A stretch of DNA of 54,638 bases, from the NCBI RefSeq assembly GCF_900112955.1, contig NZ_FONP01000013.1, forward strand, positions 1-54,638. The letters run 5' to 3'. Below, in pieces: positions 40,719 through 51,642 of the stretch. Position 1 is the first letter of the stretch. Each line of letters begins with the position of its first letter. The translations under genes and the position numbers were made by a program. The notes under the pieces are model-generated. The model was not told the origin of the DNA. It made no database searches and was given only the letters and a program-made list of their open reading frames with translations. The stretch comes from Peptostreptococcus sp. D1. GTDB taxonomy: Bacteria; Bacillota; Clostridia; Peptostreptococcales; Peptostreptococcaceae.

Positions 40719-41417
40719 GTGATAGAAAAAACTATTATAGTATTGATATTGATTTTGTTGGGCTTTGTCGTACATTCGGTAATACCAACATATTATAATA
40801 AATATTTTAATAAGAATGCTCAGAGGAAAACCAGTACGAAAAATGAGATTATGCTTACATTTGATGATGGTCCAGATCCTAGGTATACGAATAGATTGTT
40901 GGATCTTTTGGAAGAAAATAATGTGAAGGCTATTTTTTTTATGGTCGCTGAAAACGCGAAAAAAAATAAAGATATTGTTAGACGAATGATTTCTGAAGGT
41001 CATAAAGTTGGGTTACATTCCTGGCAACACAGAAATGCTATGCTTTATAGCTATGCATATACAAAAAAAGATTTTGAAAATAGCGTAAAAATTATGAAGG
41101 CAATAGGAGTTGATGAGATATTTTATAGACCACCATGGGGACACACAAATATTTTTTCTAATTATTTTGTAAATAAGTTTGGCTTGAAAATGATATTTTG
41201 GGATGTTATGGCGGAAGATTGGAAAAGTGAGAGTGCACCGGAGATTATAATCGATAAATTAATGGAGAGAGTCACTCCATATAGCATCATATGCTTGCAC
41301 GATGCAGGTGAAAATTCAGGTGGAGACTACGGTGCTCCTGAAAATACAATTTTGGCATTAAAGATTGCCATTCCAAATCTAAAATCAAAAGGGTATAAAT
41401 TTGTTTTGCCTGAGTAA
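40719..41417 (+). CDS. Polysaccharide deacetylase, NodB family
   Basis: A 232-residue protein with one N-terminal membrane segment and an extracytoplasmic NodB domain. Motifs are LTFDDGPDPRYT, KVGLHSWQHRN (H-S/T-x-x-H metal His), YRPPWG and the C-terminal ILLHDAG-like SIICLHDAGEN. It probably deacetylates peptidoglycan or another cell-wall glycan. GTG at 40719 is chosen because GGAGG lies 7 bases upstream. It opens a three-gene run with a flippase-like gene and rpoN. Confidence 0.88.
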   Translation: MIEKTIIVLILILLGFVVHSVIPTYYNKYFNKNAQRKTSTKNEIMLTFDDGPDPRYTNRLLDLLEENNVKAIFFMVAENAKKNKDIVRRMISEGHKVGLHSWQHRNAMLYSYAYTKKDFENSVKIMKAIGVDEIFYRPPWGHTNIFSNYFVNKFGLKMIFWDVMAEDWKSESAPEIIIDKLMERVTPYSIICLHDAGENSGGDYGAPENTILALKIAIPNLKSKGYKFVLPE

Positions 41418-41433
41418 GAAGAGGGAGTAATTT

Positions 41434-42483
41434 ATGGAAGGTTTTCAAAATAAAAAGAGTCAAATGATAGGTATGGGAATAATCACAGTATTGATGATTG
41501 CTGTGATTGCGTATATTTTGAAGGATGAATCTCTTGAAAATATTGTAAACACAATGCTTTCAATCAAGCCGGTGTTTATTCTCATTGCAGTTACACTTAT
41601 GATTTTTTATATATTATGTGAAGGTGTAAATATTTGGATTGTAATGAAAGCTTTAAAAAAAGACGTTAATTTGTTGGATTGTTTCGGATATGGATTTGTT
41701 GGATTTTATTTTAGTTCAATAACTCCTTCGTCCTCAGGGGGTCAACCTGCTCAGATTTTTATTATGAAAAAGGATGGTCTATCGATGACATCCTCATCAC
41801 TTAGCTTGATGGTACTGCTTTTTTCTCATCAGCTAGTTATAATTGTAATGGGAATTTTGGCGTTTTTTTTCGTGCCTGACTTCAGCACGACATATCAAAC
41901 AGGGTTCAAGCTTTTGTTAATATACGGCTTTGGTTCAAACTCTGTGATTTTGATAGGAATATTGCTGCTTATTTTTTCACCCAATATTGTTTTTAGCATT
42001 TTGAATTTCTTTGGTATACTTGTATATAGATTCAGATTGCTGAAAAATAAAGATTCGATAAAGAAAAAAATTGAATCCTCAATAGTCGAGTATGAAAAAG
42101 GTGCCGCCTATATGAGAAATAACTTGAATGTTATAGTAAAGGTGACAATTGTCACATTTTTTCAGATACTTGCGATGTTTTCCATACCATTTGTTATTTA
42201 CTATGCATTTGGATTGTCAAAATACAGCTATTTTGATATAGTTCTAGTTCAGGCAGTACTCAATATATCAGTTTCCTCATTACCTTTACCAGGTTCTGTT
42301 GGAGCTAGTGAATCAGTATTTCTTGATATGTTTAAAAGTTTTTTTGGGAATTTTGTAATTCCTGGTATGTTACTTACAAGAATAGCAAATTTTTACATAG
42401 TTTTAATTATCAGTGGCGTGATTTCTCTATTGATGTATTTTAGAAAAAATAATGAAATGCCAGGAGGAGTAGAAGCTCAATGA
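41434..42483 (+). CDS. Flippase-like membrane protein, UPF0104/LPG-synthase TM family
   Basis: A 349-residue integral membrane protein with about eight hydrophobic segments. Characteristic stretches are VGFYFSSITPSSSGGQPAQIFIMKKDG and SVSSLPLPGSVGASESVFLDMF. This family equals the membrane part of lysyl-phosphatidylglycerol synthase and related glycan flippases; the soluble aminoacyl-transferring domain is missing, so it probably moves a lipid or lipid-linked sugar. AGGGAG precedes the ATG by 7 bases. It overlaps rpoN by four bases. Confidence 0.85.
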   Translation: MEGFQNKKSQMIGMGIITVLMIAVIAYILKDESLENIVNTMLSIKPVFILIAVTLMIFYILCEGVNIWIVMKALKKDVNLLDCFGYGFVGFYFSSITPSSSGGQPAQIFIMKKDGLSMTSSSLSLMVLLFSHQLVIIVMGILAFFFVPDFSTTYQTGFKLLLIYGFGSNSVILIGILLLIFSPNIVFSILNFFGILVYRFRLLKNKDSIKKKIESSIVEYEKGAAYMRNNLNVIVKVTIVTFFQILAMFSIPFVIYYAFGLSKYSYFDIVLVQAVLNISVSSLPLPGSVGASESVFLDMFKSFFGNFVIPGMLLTRIANFYIVLIISGVISLLMYFRKNNEMPGGVEAQ

Positions 42484-43814
42484 AAAATAGGTTGGAACAG
42501 GTTATTTCACAAAAAATTAGTATAAATACAAATATAGTGCAGTCTCTGAAGGTTCTTCATACAAACAGAATGGAGCTTGAAGAAATGGCTGAAATAGAAG
42601 CTACCTCTAATCCACTTCTTGAAGTTGAAATTGATAAAGGAGTAGATTGGGAGCAATATTTCAAAAAAACTAGAGAGGCTTATATTTACGATAAAAATGA
42701 GTCCTCATATAAAGATGATTCAGAATATAATTTTGAAAATTTGGCAAAAAGTTATGATTCACTGTATGATAGCCTACATGGTCAGATAAATACAATGTAT
42801 ATGCCTCCAAATAAAAAGATAATTTGTAATTACTTGATAGATAGCTTGGATAAGGATGGCTATCTAAGAGAAAATGAACAAATGATTTCTGAATTATTGG
42901 GGGTTGATGAGTCATTAGTATTGGAATGTATAGGTATCATTCAGTCTCTGGAGCCATATGGAATAGGAGCGAGAAATCTAAAGGAATGCATGATTATACA
43001 AATTAGAAACGATGGAATAAAAGATGATGTTTTAGAAAAGATAATTTTAAATGACTTGAATTTGGTAGCCAATTTGGATATAAAAAAATTGTCTTCAAAG
43101 TATAATATTAGTAAAGAGGATATAAAAAAGAGTATTGAGTTAATAAAGTCGTTGAATCCAAAGCCAGTGGAATTTGATGGTGATTATAAAATAGCATATG
43201 CTTATCCTGATGTATTAGTAGAAAAAAAGGGTTCAAAGTACGTAGCAAAGCCTTACAATGAGAAAAGAATGTCACTAAATATTAACTCATATTATAGCAA
43301 CCTACTAATAGAGTCAGATGACGAGGAGGTAAAGTCATACATTAGGGAAAATCTTACAAGAGCGAAGGAATTTATCAACGAATTTGATAGCAGAAATACG
43401 ACTATTGTAAATATAGCAAATGCAATTTTGGATTTTCAAAACGAATATTTTGATAGTGGTGAATTAAAGCCAATGACGTTATCTGATATTGCGGAAATGC
43501 TGGAATGTCATGTGTCTACTATCAGTAGAGGTGTAAATGATAAATATATGCTGACTCCAAGAGGACTGCTGGAGTTTAAATTTTTCTTTTCGAAGGCATT
43601 CCAAAGAGGCGATGGAGAAGTGATATCTACAAATTCAATAAAGCAAGAAATAAAAAAAATAATTGATGCAGAGGATTCTTCTAAGCCTTTAAGTGACAGT
43701 AGAATTGAAAAAATTCTTCATCAAAGAGGATATGATATCGCCAGAAGGACAGTATCAAAATATAGAGAAGAGTTGGGCTACCTTAGTTCCACTATGAGAA
43801 AAAAGGTGAAATAA
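42480..43814 (+). CDS. rpoN: RNA polymerase sigma-54 factor
   Basis: A 444-residue sigma-54. Region I is Gln/Leu-rich but short (RLEQVISQKISINTNIVQSLKVL). The core-binding domain contains LEPYGIGARNLKECM, the HTH is around MTLSDIAEMLECHVSTISRGVNDKYM with TPRG next, and the RpoN box ARRTVSKYREELG is at about 421-433. It directs transcription from -24/-12 promoters with an enhancer-binding ATPase; none is found in the window. It is translationally coupled to the flippase gene, and cggR follows after a terminator, a Firmicute-typical order. Confidence 0.95.
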   Translation: MKNRLEQVISQKISINTNIVQSLKVLHTNRMELEEMAEIEATSNPLLEVEIDKGVDWEQYFKKTREAYIYDKNESSYKDDSEYNFENLAKSYDSLYDSLHGQINTMYMPPNKKIICNYLIDSLDKDGYLRENEQMISELLGVDESLVLECIGIIQSLEPYGIGARNLKECMIIQIRNDGIKDDVLEKIILNDLNLVANLDIKKLSSKYNISKEDIKKSIELIKSLNPKPVEFDGDYKIAYAYPDVLVEKKGSKYVAKPYNEKRMSLNINSYYSNLLIESDDEEVKSYIRENLTRAKEFINEFDSRNTTIVNIANAILDFQNEYFDSGELKPMTLSDIAEMLECHVSTISRGVNDKYMLTPRGLLEFKFFFSKAFQRGDGEVISTNSIKQEIKKIIDAEDSSKPLSDSRIEKILHQRGYDIARRTVSKYREELGYLSSTMRKKVK

Positions 43815-43882
43815 AATATGGGTCAAAAAATGTCCCTTGATATACTATGAAAATTAATACTGTATAAAATTTAAAATAATTG

Positions 43883-43929
43883 ATAAATAGCTGTTTACTA
43901 AAAAAATAATCGGCTATTTATTTTTTTTG
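43883..43929 (+). terminator. Terminator after rpoN
   Basis: ATAAATAGC at 43883-43891 pairs with GCTATTTAT at 43913-43921, followed by a T tract. Confidence 0.8.
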
Positions 43930-43950
43930 AAAATTTTTATAAAAAAAGTA

Positions 43951-44023
43951 TTGCATTTTTTGTCCCGAATGTATATAATGTAAATACGGGACGAATAATG
44001 ATTTGAGGGACTAAAAAAATCCC
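43951..44023 (+). promoter_or_regulatory. cggR-gapA promoter and CggR operator
   Basis: -35 TTGCAT at 43951-43956 and -10 TATAAT at 43974-43979 have a 17-base spacer. GTCCCG (43962-43967) lies in the spacer, CGGGAC (43987-43992) after the start, and GGGAC again at 44007-44011, giving a 19-base direct repeat like the CGGGAC-type sites of CggR. AGGGA/TCCCT at 44006-44023 could also form a small hairpin. Confidence 0.75.
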
Positions 44024-44053
44024 TGGTGCTAACAGCATGGGAGGTGATGCTTA

Positions 44054-45094
44054 TTGAATAACTTGATAGAGATTCAGAAAAAGATTGTTCCACAGGTTAT
44101 CGAACAAATGAATAAAAGATATTCTATTTTGAGACAAATTTCAATAAGACAGCCAATTGGAAGAAGATCACTGGCAATTGTCTTGGGTATGAGTGAGAGA
44201 ATCACTAGAGCAGAGGTCGATTTTCTAAAGGAACATGACCTGATAGATATTTCAACCTTTGGAATGACTATAACCGATGCTGGTAGAATGCTTCTAGATG
44301 ACTTAGAGTACGTGATGAATGATATCATGGGAATTACTGATCTAGAAAAAGAATTAAAGAATAGGCTAGGCTTGAAGTTTGTAGCAATATCGGAAAGTGT
44401 TGGAGATTCTCAGGAGGGTACTTTGAAGACTGTTTCAAAGAAGGCTGCTAGATATTTAGCAGAAAATATAAGATCTGGTGATATTATAGCAATCGCTGGA
44501 GGTACGACAATGAGAGAATTAGCTCTTAATGTTGAACTAGAGGTAAATTCAAATAACAACAATGTGGTTGTGCTTCCCACAAGAGGAAGTGTTGGATCAG
44601 ATATTGATCTTCAGGCTAATAGCATCGCAGGCTTGCTAGCTAAGAACATAGGCTCAAGGGTCGAGTATTTATATGTTCCAGATGATATAGATGTCATTAC
44701 TAGAGAAAGCTTGATGTCCATTTCTGAATTAAAGAGAACTGTAAACGATCTAAAAAATGCGAATAAAATTTTCTTTAGTGTTGGAAGAGCTGATGTAATG
44801 TCTGAGAGAAGAGGTATGTCAGAAGAAGATAAGAAAAAGCTGAGCGATAGCGGTGCAGTTGGAGAGGCTTTTGGACATTATTTTGATAAAGAGGGAAATA
44901 TTGTATTAAAAATAAATACTATAGGGATTGACATTGAAATGTATAAAAACTGTGAAAATCCTGTAGTAGTATTTGGTGGGAATGATAAAGTCGATTCTTT
45001 CTTAGCACTGTATAAAATAAATAAAAATATATCCTTGATAACTGATGAGGATAGTGCTAAGGAAATATTGAATAAAGTGAAGGTAGTTTTGTAG
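44054..45094 (+). CDS. cggR: Central glycolytic genes regulator (SorC family)
   Basis: A 346-residue SorC/CggR-type repressor. The N-terminal helix-turn-helix is at about residues 18-62 (RYSILRQISIRQPIGRRSLA, ERITRAEVDFLKEHDLI) and the effector domain has AIAGGTTMRELALNV, LPTRGSVGSD and FSVGRADVM. In relatives fructose-1,6-bisphosphate relieves repression of lower glycolysis. The start is TTG at 44054 after GGGAGGTGATG. It is autoregulated through the CGGGAC sites and followed by gapA. Confidence 0.94.
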   Translation: MNNLIEIQKKIVPQVIEQMNKRYSILRQISIRQPIGRRSLAIVLGMSERITRAEVDFLKEHDLIDISTFGMTITDAGRMLLDDLEYVMNDIMGITDLEKELKNRLGLKFVAISESVGDSQEGTLKTVSKKAARYLAENIRSGDIIAIAGGTTMRELALNVELEVNSNNNNVVVLPTRGSVGSDIDLQANSIAGLLAKNIGSRVEYLYVPDDIDVITRESLMSISELKRTVNDLKNANKIFFSVGRADVMSERRGMSEEDKKKLSDSGAVGEAFGHYFDKEGNIVLKINTIGIDIEMYKNCENPVVVFGGNDKVDSFLALYKINKNISLITDEDSAKEILNKVKVVL

Positions 45095-45151
45095 ACAAAA
45101 CAAATTTAAAGTGATTAAGTGATTGAAAAAGATTTTGGAGGAATTAAAAAA

Positions 45152-46159
45152 ATGGTAAAAGTAGCGATTAATGGTTTTGGTAGAATAGGAAGATTAGCAT
45201 TGAGAAAAATGATGGAACAGACTGATAAGTTTGAGGTTGTAGCAATAAACGATTTAACTGATGCTCATATGCTGGCTCACCTTTTCAAATATGATACATC
45301 TCAGGGTAGATTCAATGGTGAAATTCAGGTTGAAGAAGGTGCTTTCATAGTTAATGGTAAGGAAATATTGGTTATTTCTGAAAGAAATCCTGAAAATCTT
45401 CCTTGGGGTGAGCTTGACGTTGATATAGTTCTTGAATGTACAGGATTGTTTACGTCAAAAGAAAAGGCAGAGGCTCATATCAAGGCAGGAGCAAAGAAGG
45501 TTCTTATTTCTGCTCCAGCAACAGGTGACCTAAAGACAGTGGTTTACAATGTAAATTCTGATATTATTGATGGGAGTGAAACCGTAGTTTCTGGTGCATC
45601 TTGTACTACAAATTGTTTGGCTCCAATGGCAAAAGTTTTAAATGACAAGTTCGGTATAGTTGAAGGCTTAATGACAACAATTCATGCTTACACAAACGAT
45701 CAGAATACATTGGATGGTCCTCATGGAAAGGGGGATTTGAGAAGAGCGAGAACAGCTGCTGCCAATATCATTCCAAACACAACAGGTGCTGCAAAGGCTA
45801 TAGGTCTTGTAATTCCGGAATTAAAGGGAAAGTTAGATGGTGCTGCACAGAGAGTTCCTGTAACTACAGGCTCAATCACTGAATTAGTTTGTGTTCTAGA
45901 GAAGAATACAACTGTGGAAGAAATAAATGCTGCTATGAAGGAAGCTGCAAATGAATCCTTCGGTTACAATGAAGATGAAATAGTTTCTAGTGACATAGTA
46001 GGAATTAGCTATGGTTCATTGTTTGATGCTACTCTAACAAAAGTAATGGATGTTGCCGGAAAGCAGTTAGTTAAAACAGTAGCATGGTACGATAATGAAA
46101 TGTCATATACTTCTCAGCTTGTGAGAACTCTTGGATTAGTAGGAGGTTTGACAAAATAA
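45152..46159 (+). CDS. gapA: Glyceraldehyde-3-phosphate dehydrogenase
   Basis: A 335-residue GAPDH. NAD-binding INGFGRIGR is at the N-terminus, and the catalytic Cys lies in [12 protein letters not shown] at about residue 152, with the partner His in [12 protein letters not shown] at 45152 follows GGAGG by 10 bases; the longer frame from 45119 is unlikely. It is transcribed with cggR. Confidence 0.97.
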   Translation: MVKVAINGFGRIGRLALRKMMEQTDKFEVVAINDLTDAHMLAHLFKYDTSQGRFNGEIQVEEGAFIVNGKEILVISERNPENLPWGELDVDIVLECTGLFTSKEKAEAHIKAGAKKVLISAPATGDLKTVVYNVNSDIIDGSETVVSGASCTTNCLAPMAKVLNDKFGIVEGLMTTIHAYTNDQNTLDGPHGKGDLRRARTAAANIIPNTTGAAKAIGLVIPELKGKLDGAAQRVPVTTGSITELVCVLEKNTTVEEINAAMKEAANESFGYNEDEIVSSDIVGISYGSLFDATLTKVMDVAGKQLVKTVAWYDNEMSYTSQLVRTLGLVGGLTK

Positions 46160-46180
46160 TAAATATAATTAAATAAAACT

Positions 46181-46266
46181 AGCGAAAGGTCATGCTTAAA
46201 GACCTCGTTGGCTTTAAAAAAATCAGTCCGAGGTATAGATTGTAATATTTGTACCTCGGATTTTTT
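46181..46266 (+). terminator. Terminator between gapA and pgk with a competing hairpin
   Basis: TCCGAGGTA at 46227-46235 pairs with TACCTCGGA at 46252-46260 and is followed by six T. ACCTCG at 46202-46207 can instead pair with CGAGGT at 46229-46234, and an AGGTC/GACCT hairpin lies upstream (46187-46205). The two pairings exclude each other, so partial termination or attenuation is possible. Confidence 0.65.
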
Positions 46267-46284
46267 ATAAAACTTTTTGAGAGT

Positions 46285-46327
46285 CGGGACGGTTACCGAA
46301 ACATTGATCATTTAATTATGGTATAAT
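46285..46327 (+). promoter_or_regulatory. pgk promoter with CGGGAC motif
   Basis: TGGTATAAT at 46319-46327 is an extended -10. CGGGAC at 46285-46290 lies upstream and matches the CggR half-site seen before cggR. No good -35. Confidence 0.5.
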
Positions 46328-46384
46328 GGAAGTAATGTAACGTACAATAAAATCGATAAGTAGTATGAAACAAGGAGAAAAATT

Positions 46385-47584
46385 ATGACAATGCTAAACA
46401 AAAAGACAGTTGAAGATATCGAAGTCAAAGGAAAAAAATGCTTGGTTAGATGTGATTTTAACGTGCCTCTTAAAGATGGAAAAATCACTGATGAAAACAG
46501 ATTAGTGGGAGCTATGCCAACTATAAAATATTTGATTGATAATGGAGCAAGGGTTATACTTTGTTCTCATCTTGGAAAACCAAAGGGGGAAGCAAGGACA
46601 GAGCTATCTTTGGAGCCTGTGGCAAAAAGACTTTCTGAAATGCTAGAAAAAGAAGTTGTATTTGCGGCAGATGACAATGTTGTGGGAGAAAATGCAAAGA
46701 AGGCAGTTTCAGAAATGAATGATGGCGATATCGTGTTATTGCAAAATACTAGATATAGAAAAGAAGAAACTAAAAATGAAGAAAACTACTCAAAGGAGCT
46801 TGCTTCTTTGGCAGAAATATTTGTAAATGATGCATTTGGTACGGCACATAGAGCACATTGCTCAACAGTTGGAGCGGGTGAGTTTTTAGAAGAGAGTGTG
46901 TGTGGATACCTTATTCAAAAAGAGCTAGACTTCTTGGGCTCTGCAGTTGAAAATCCTAAAAGACCATTCTTGGCAATATTAGGTGGTGCAAAGGTAAGTG
47001 ATAAGTTAGGTGTAATAAATAACCTATTGGAAAAGGTAGATACCTTGATAATAGGTGGCGGTATGGCGTACACATTTATAAAGGCACTTGGTTACGAAAT
47101 AGGAACATCGCTGTTAGAGGAAGATAAGATAGATTACGCCAAAGAAATGATAGCTAAAGCTGAGTTAAAAGGTGTAAAATTACTTCTTCCAATAGATGTT
47201 GTATATGCTGATAGATTCGCCGAGGATGCACAGCCACATATAACTGAAGGCAGAAATATACCTGTAGGTTGCATGGGATTAGATATAGGACCAAAAACAG
47301 TTGAATTATTTACAGAGGCAGTTAAATCTTCAAAGACAATTGTTTGGAATGGACCTATGGGAGTTTTCGAATTTGAAAGCTTTGCAAGGGGTACAAAAGC
47401 AATCGCTCAGTCAATGGCTGAAACTGATGCTATAACTATAATAGGTGGAGGAGACTCTGCAGCAGCGGTTAATCAGATGGGATTTGGTGAAAAGATGAGC
47501 CATATTTCTACTGGTGGAGGAGCTTCATTGGAATTTTTAGAAGGTAAAGAATTACCCGGTATTGCAGCATTGGATAATAAATAA
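46385..47584 (+). CDS. pgk: Phosphoglycerate kinase
   Basis: A 399-residue PGK. Substrate Arg/Asn motif [41 protein letters not shown] and the nucleotide-binding [13 protein letters not shown] are present. It makes ATP from 1,3-bisphosphoglycerate. AAGGAG precedes the ATG by 6 bases. Confidence 0.97.
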   Translation: MTMLNKKTVEDIEVKGKKCLVRCDFNVPLKDGKITDENRLVGAMPTIKYLIDNGARVILCSHLGKPKGEARTELSLEPVAKRLSEMLEKEVVFAADDNVVGENAKKAVSEMNDGDIVLLQNTRYRKEETKNEENYSKELASLAEIFVNDAFGTAHRAHCSTVGAGEFLEESVCGYLIQKELDFLGSAVENPKRPFLAILGGAKVSDKLGVINNLLEKVDTLIIGGGMAYTFIKALGYEIGTSLLEEDKIDYAKEMIAKAELKGVKLLLPIDVVYADRFAEDAQPHITEGRNIPVGCMGLDIGPKTVELFTEAVKSSKTIVWNGPMGVFEFESFARGTKAIAQSMAETDAITIIGGGDSAAAVNQMGFGEKMSHISTGGGASLEFLEGKELPGIAALDNK

Positions 47585-47622
47585 TAGATAAATAACATTG
47601 AAATAGGCAAAGGAGAAGTTTG

Positions 47623-48363
47623 ATGAGAACACCAATAATAGCAGGAAATTGGAAAATGAATAAAACAATTTCTGAAGGCGTGGCATTTTTAAATGAAGTA
47701 AAGGGAAAGACTGAAGGGGATGCTGAAGTTTTGATCTGTGCACCTTTTACATTGTTAAAGGACTTGAAAGAAGCCACAAAGGGAACAAATATAAAGATTG
47801 GAGCACAGAATATGCACTATGAAAATTCAGGTGCATTTACAGGTGAGGTTGCTCCTTCAAATTTGGTAGAGCTGGGAATCGATTATGTAATAATAGGACA
47901 TTCTGAAAGAAGAGAATATTTTAATGAAACTGATGAAACTTGTAACAAGAAGGTTCTTAAAGCGATAGAGGTTGGTATAAATCCAATTTTGTGTTGTGGA
48001 GAAACTCTTGAAGAAAGGGAGTCAGGAAAAACTCTAGCTAAGGTTGAAAATCAGATAGTAAAAGGTCTAGCAGACGTAAAATCTGAAGATTTGGAGAAGG
48101 TTGTTATTGCATATGAACCGATTTGGGCAATAGGAACTGGAAAGACAGCAACATCTGAGCAGGCAAATGATGTAATATCAGAAATAAGAAAAGTAGTTAA
48201 AGGAATGTATGGAGATCTTGCTGAAAAGGTTAGAATTCAGTACGGTGGAAGCGTAAAACCATCAAATGTTACAGAGATAATGGGACAGCATGATATCGAT
48301 GGAGCATTAGTTGGTGGAGCGTCTTTAAATTCTACAGATTTCCTTGGATTATTGAAATTCTAG
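47623..48363 (+). CDS. tpiA: Triosephosphate isomerase
   Basis: A 246-residue TIM barrel. Catalytic Lys is in GNWKMNK, His in IIGHSERR, and Glu in [13 protein letters not shown]. It interconverts dihydroxyacetone phosphate and glyceraldehyde-3-phosphate. ATG at 47623 follows AAGGAGA by 6 bases; the in-frame TTG at 47620 is less likely. It follows pgk after 38 bases. Confidence 0.97.
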   Translation: MRTPIIAGNWKMNKTISEGVAFLNEVKGKTEGDAEVLICAPFTLLKDLKEATKGTNIKIGAQNMHYENSGAFTGEVAPSNLVELGIDYVIIGHSERREYFNETDETCNKKVLKAIEVGINPILCCGETLEERESGKTLAKVENQIVKGLADVKSEDLEKVVIAYEPIWAIGTGKTATSEQANDVISEIRKVVKGMYGDLAEKVRIQYGGSVKPSNVTEIMGQHDIDGALVGGASLNSTDFLGLLKF

Positions 48364-48390
48364 TATGATAAAGTTATAAAGGATTATATT

Positions 48391-49917
48391 ATGAAGAAAC
48401 CAGTAGTATTAACAATTTTAGATGGCTTTGGCTATACGAAAAACACTGAAGGAAATGCAATTTTTTCAGCTGGAACTCCTAATATTGATATTTTGAGTGC
48501 GAAATACCCACATACATTGATTCAAGCGAGTGGATTGGATGTTGGATTGCCAAATGGTCAAATGGGTAATTCAGAGGTTGGGCACACAAATATTGGTGCT
48601 GGTAGAGTTGTATACCAAGACTTGACAAGAATCACAAAATCAATTCAGGATGGTGATTTTTTCGAAAACAAGATTTTAAAAGAAGCTATGGATAATGCAA
48701 AAGATAAAAGTCTTCACATAATGGGCTTGGTATCAGATGGAGGAGTTCACTCACATTTGGAACACTTAAAAGCGTTGGTAGATATGGCTAATAAAAATGA
48801 TGTAAAAAATGTGTATGTTCATGTATTTACAGATGGAAGAGACACTGATCCTCAGAGTGCTTTGGGATTTGTAAAGGATATTGAAGACTATATGAATAAT
48901 ATTGGAACAGGAAGGGTTGCCACCATTTCTGGAAGATATTATGCTATGGATAGAGATAAGAGATGGGAAAGAGTTCAAGAGGCATATAATGCAATAGTTC
49001 TTTCAAAAGGGAATATGTCAGAATCAGCTCAAGGATGTATTTCAGACTCTTATGCTGAAGGAGTAAATGACGAGTTTATTGTTCCTACTGTAATAACTCA
49101 ATATGGAAAAGCTGTAGGTAAAGTTGTAGATGGAGATTCGGTAATATTTTTTAACTTTAGACCCGATAGAGCAAGAGAAATTAGTAGGGCTATGACAGAT
49201 AAAAAATTCGATGGATTTGAAAGAACTTTAGTTCCTACGAAGTTTGTTTGTATGACAACATATGATGCGACTATGGAAGATGTTGAAATTGCATTTGGTC
49301 CTGAGGATATAAAAAACACACTAGGTGAATATCTTTCAAAAAATGGAAAGACTCAATTGAGAGCAGCAGAAACAGAAAAATATGCTCACGTTACATTTTT
49401 CTTCAATGGAGGAATAGAAGAGCCATATGCAGGAGAAGATAGAATATTGATTCCTTCACCAAAGGTTGCAACATATGATCTTCAGCCGGAAATGTCAGCA
49501 TATGAATTGTTGGACAGACTTCTTGGTGCGATAGATGAGGATAAATACGATTTTATCGCTGTGAATTTTGCGAATCCAGATATGGTTGGTCATACTGGAA
49601 GCATTGAAGCAACTGAAAAAGCGATAAAAACTGTCGATGAATGTGTAGGTAAGCTGTTTGAAAAAATTCTTTCAAAGGGTGGAAGTGGAATAATTACCGC
49701 AGATCATGGTAATGCAGAGCTCATGATAGATGTGGAAACAAAAAGGCCGATTACATCACATTCTACAAATCCAGTACCATTTATAGTGGTAGGCGAAGAA
49801 TTTGTAGGAAGAGAGCTACTAGATGATGGTAAATTATCTGATATTGCACCTACAGTTTTAGATATGATGAAAATGGAAAAGCCTGCAGAAATAACAGGAC
49901 ATTCATTAATAAAATAG
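48391..49917 (+). CDS. gpmI: 2,3-bisphosphoglycerate-independent phosphoglycerate mutase
   Basis: A 508-residue iPGM of the alkaline phosphatase superfamily, needing Mn2+. Motifs are LTILDGFGY, PNGQMGNSEVGHTNIGAGR (catalytic Ser), DGRDTDP, FNFRPDRAREI, NFANPDMVGHTG and TADHGNAE. It starts 27 bases after tpiA. The gene order tpi-gpmI-eno is conserved in Firmicutes. Confidence 0.96.
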   Translation: MKKPVVLTILDGFGYTKNTEGNAIFSAGTPNIDILSAKYPHTLIQASGLDVGLPNGQMGNSEVGHTNIGAGRVVYQDLTRITKSIQDGDFFENKILKEAMDNAKDKSLHIMGLVSDGGVHSHLEHLKALVDMANKNDVKNVYVHVFTDGRDTDPQSALGFVKDIEDYMNNIGTGRVATISGRYYAMDRDKRWERVQEAYNAIVLSKGNMSESAQGCISDSYAEGVNDEFIVPTVITQYGKAVGKVVDGDSVIFFNFRPDRAREISRAMTDKKFDGFERTLVPTKFVCMTTYDATMEDVEIAFGPEDIKNTLGEYLSKNGKTQLRAAETEKYAHVTFFFNGGIEEPYAGEDRILIPSPKVATYDLQPEMSAYELLDRLLGAIDEDKYDFIAVNFANPDMVGHTGSIEATEKAIKTVDECVGKLFEKILSKGGSGIITADHGNAELMIDVETKRPITSHSTNPVPFIVVGEEFVGRELLDDGKLSDIAPTVLDMMKMEKPAEITGHSLIK

Positions 49918-50086
49918 TGAAAGAATATTAGCGAAATCAGTAAGATTTGGATATTGATGATGGATATTAATAAAATTGGTAAAAAATAATATATCAAAAT
50001 GACTTATACAAATTTACCCATCAATTTATTTGTTAAAGCGACCAATGTTTATTATAAATTCTATGCGATATCAATATTTTCATCAA

Positions 50087-50116
50087 TTGCAAAATTTTGC
50101 TCAAATATAGTATAAT
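50087..50116 (+). promoter_or_regulatory. eno promoter
   Basis: -35 TTGCAA at 50087-50092 and -10 TATAAT at 50111-50116 with an 18-base spacer. The gap before eno (268 bases) is otherwise AT-rich without features. Confidence 0.6.
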
Positions 50117-50158
50117 ATAAGATAAATATCGAATAATAATATTTAATTATTAAATTAA

Positions 50159-51478
<1,320 letters not shown>

Positions 51479-51555
51479 TCGTTACTGAAGTTTAGAAAAG
51501 TAAATAGAATCAATAGAGATAAAGAGATTCTTATAAATTTCGATGCAAATAGTAA

Positions 51556-51612
51556 AGGCTCTATGTCAAATAACGTCGATGAGATAAAATATTTTACATA
51601 GAGCCTGTTTTA
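51556..51612. terminator. Bidirectional terminator after eno
   Basis: AGGCTCTATGT at 51556-51566 pairs with ACATAGAGCCT at 51596-51606, followed by GTTTTAC. It separates convergent genes. Confidence 0.75.
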
Positions 51613-51642
51613 CTTGAGATTATATTTATCTTTAGATAAGAG

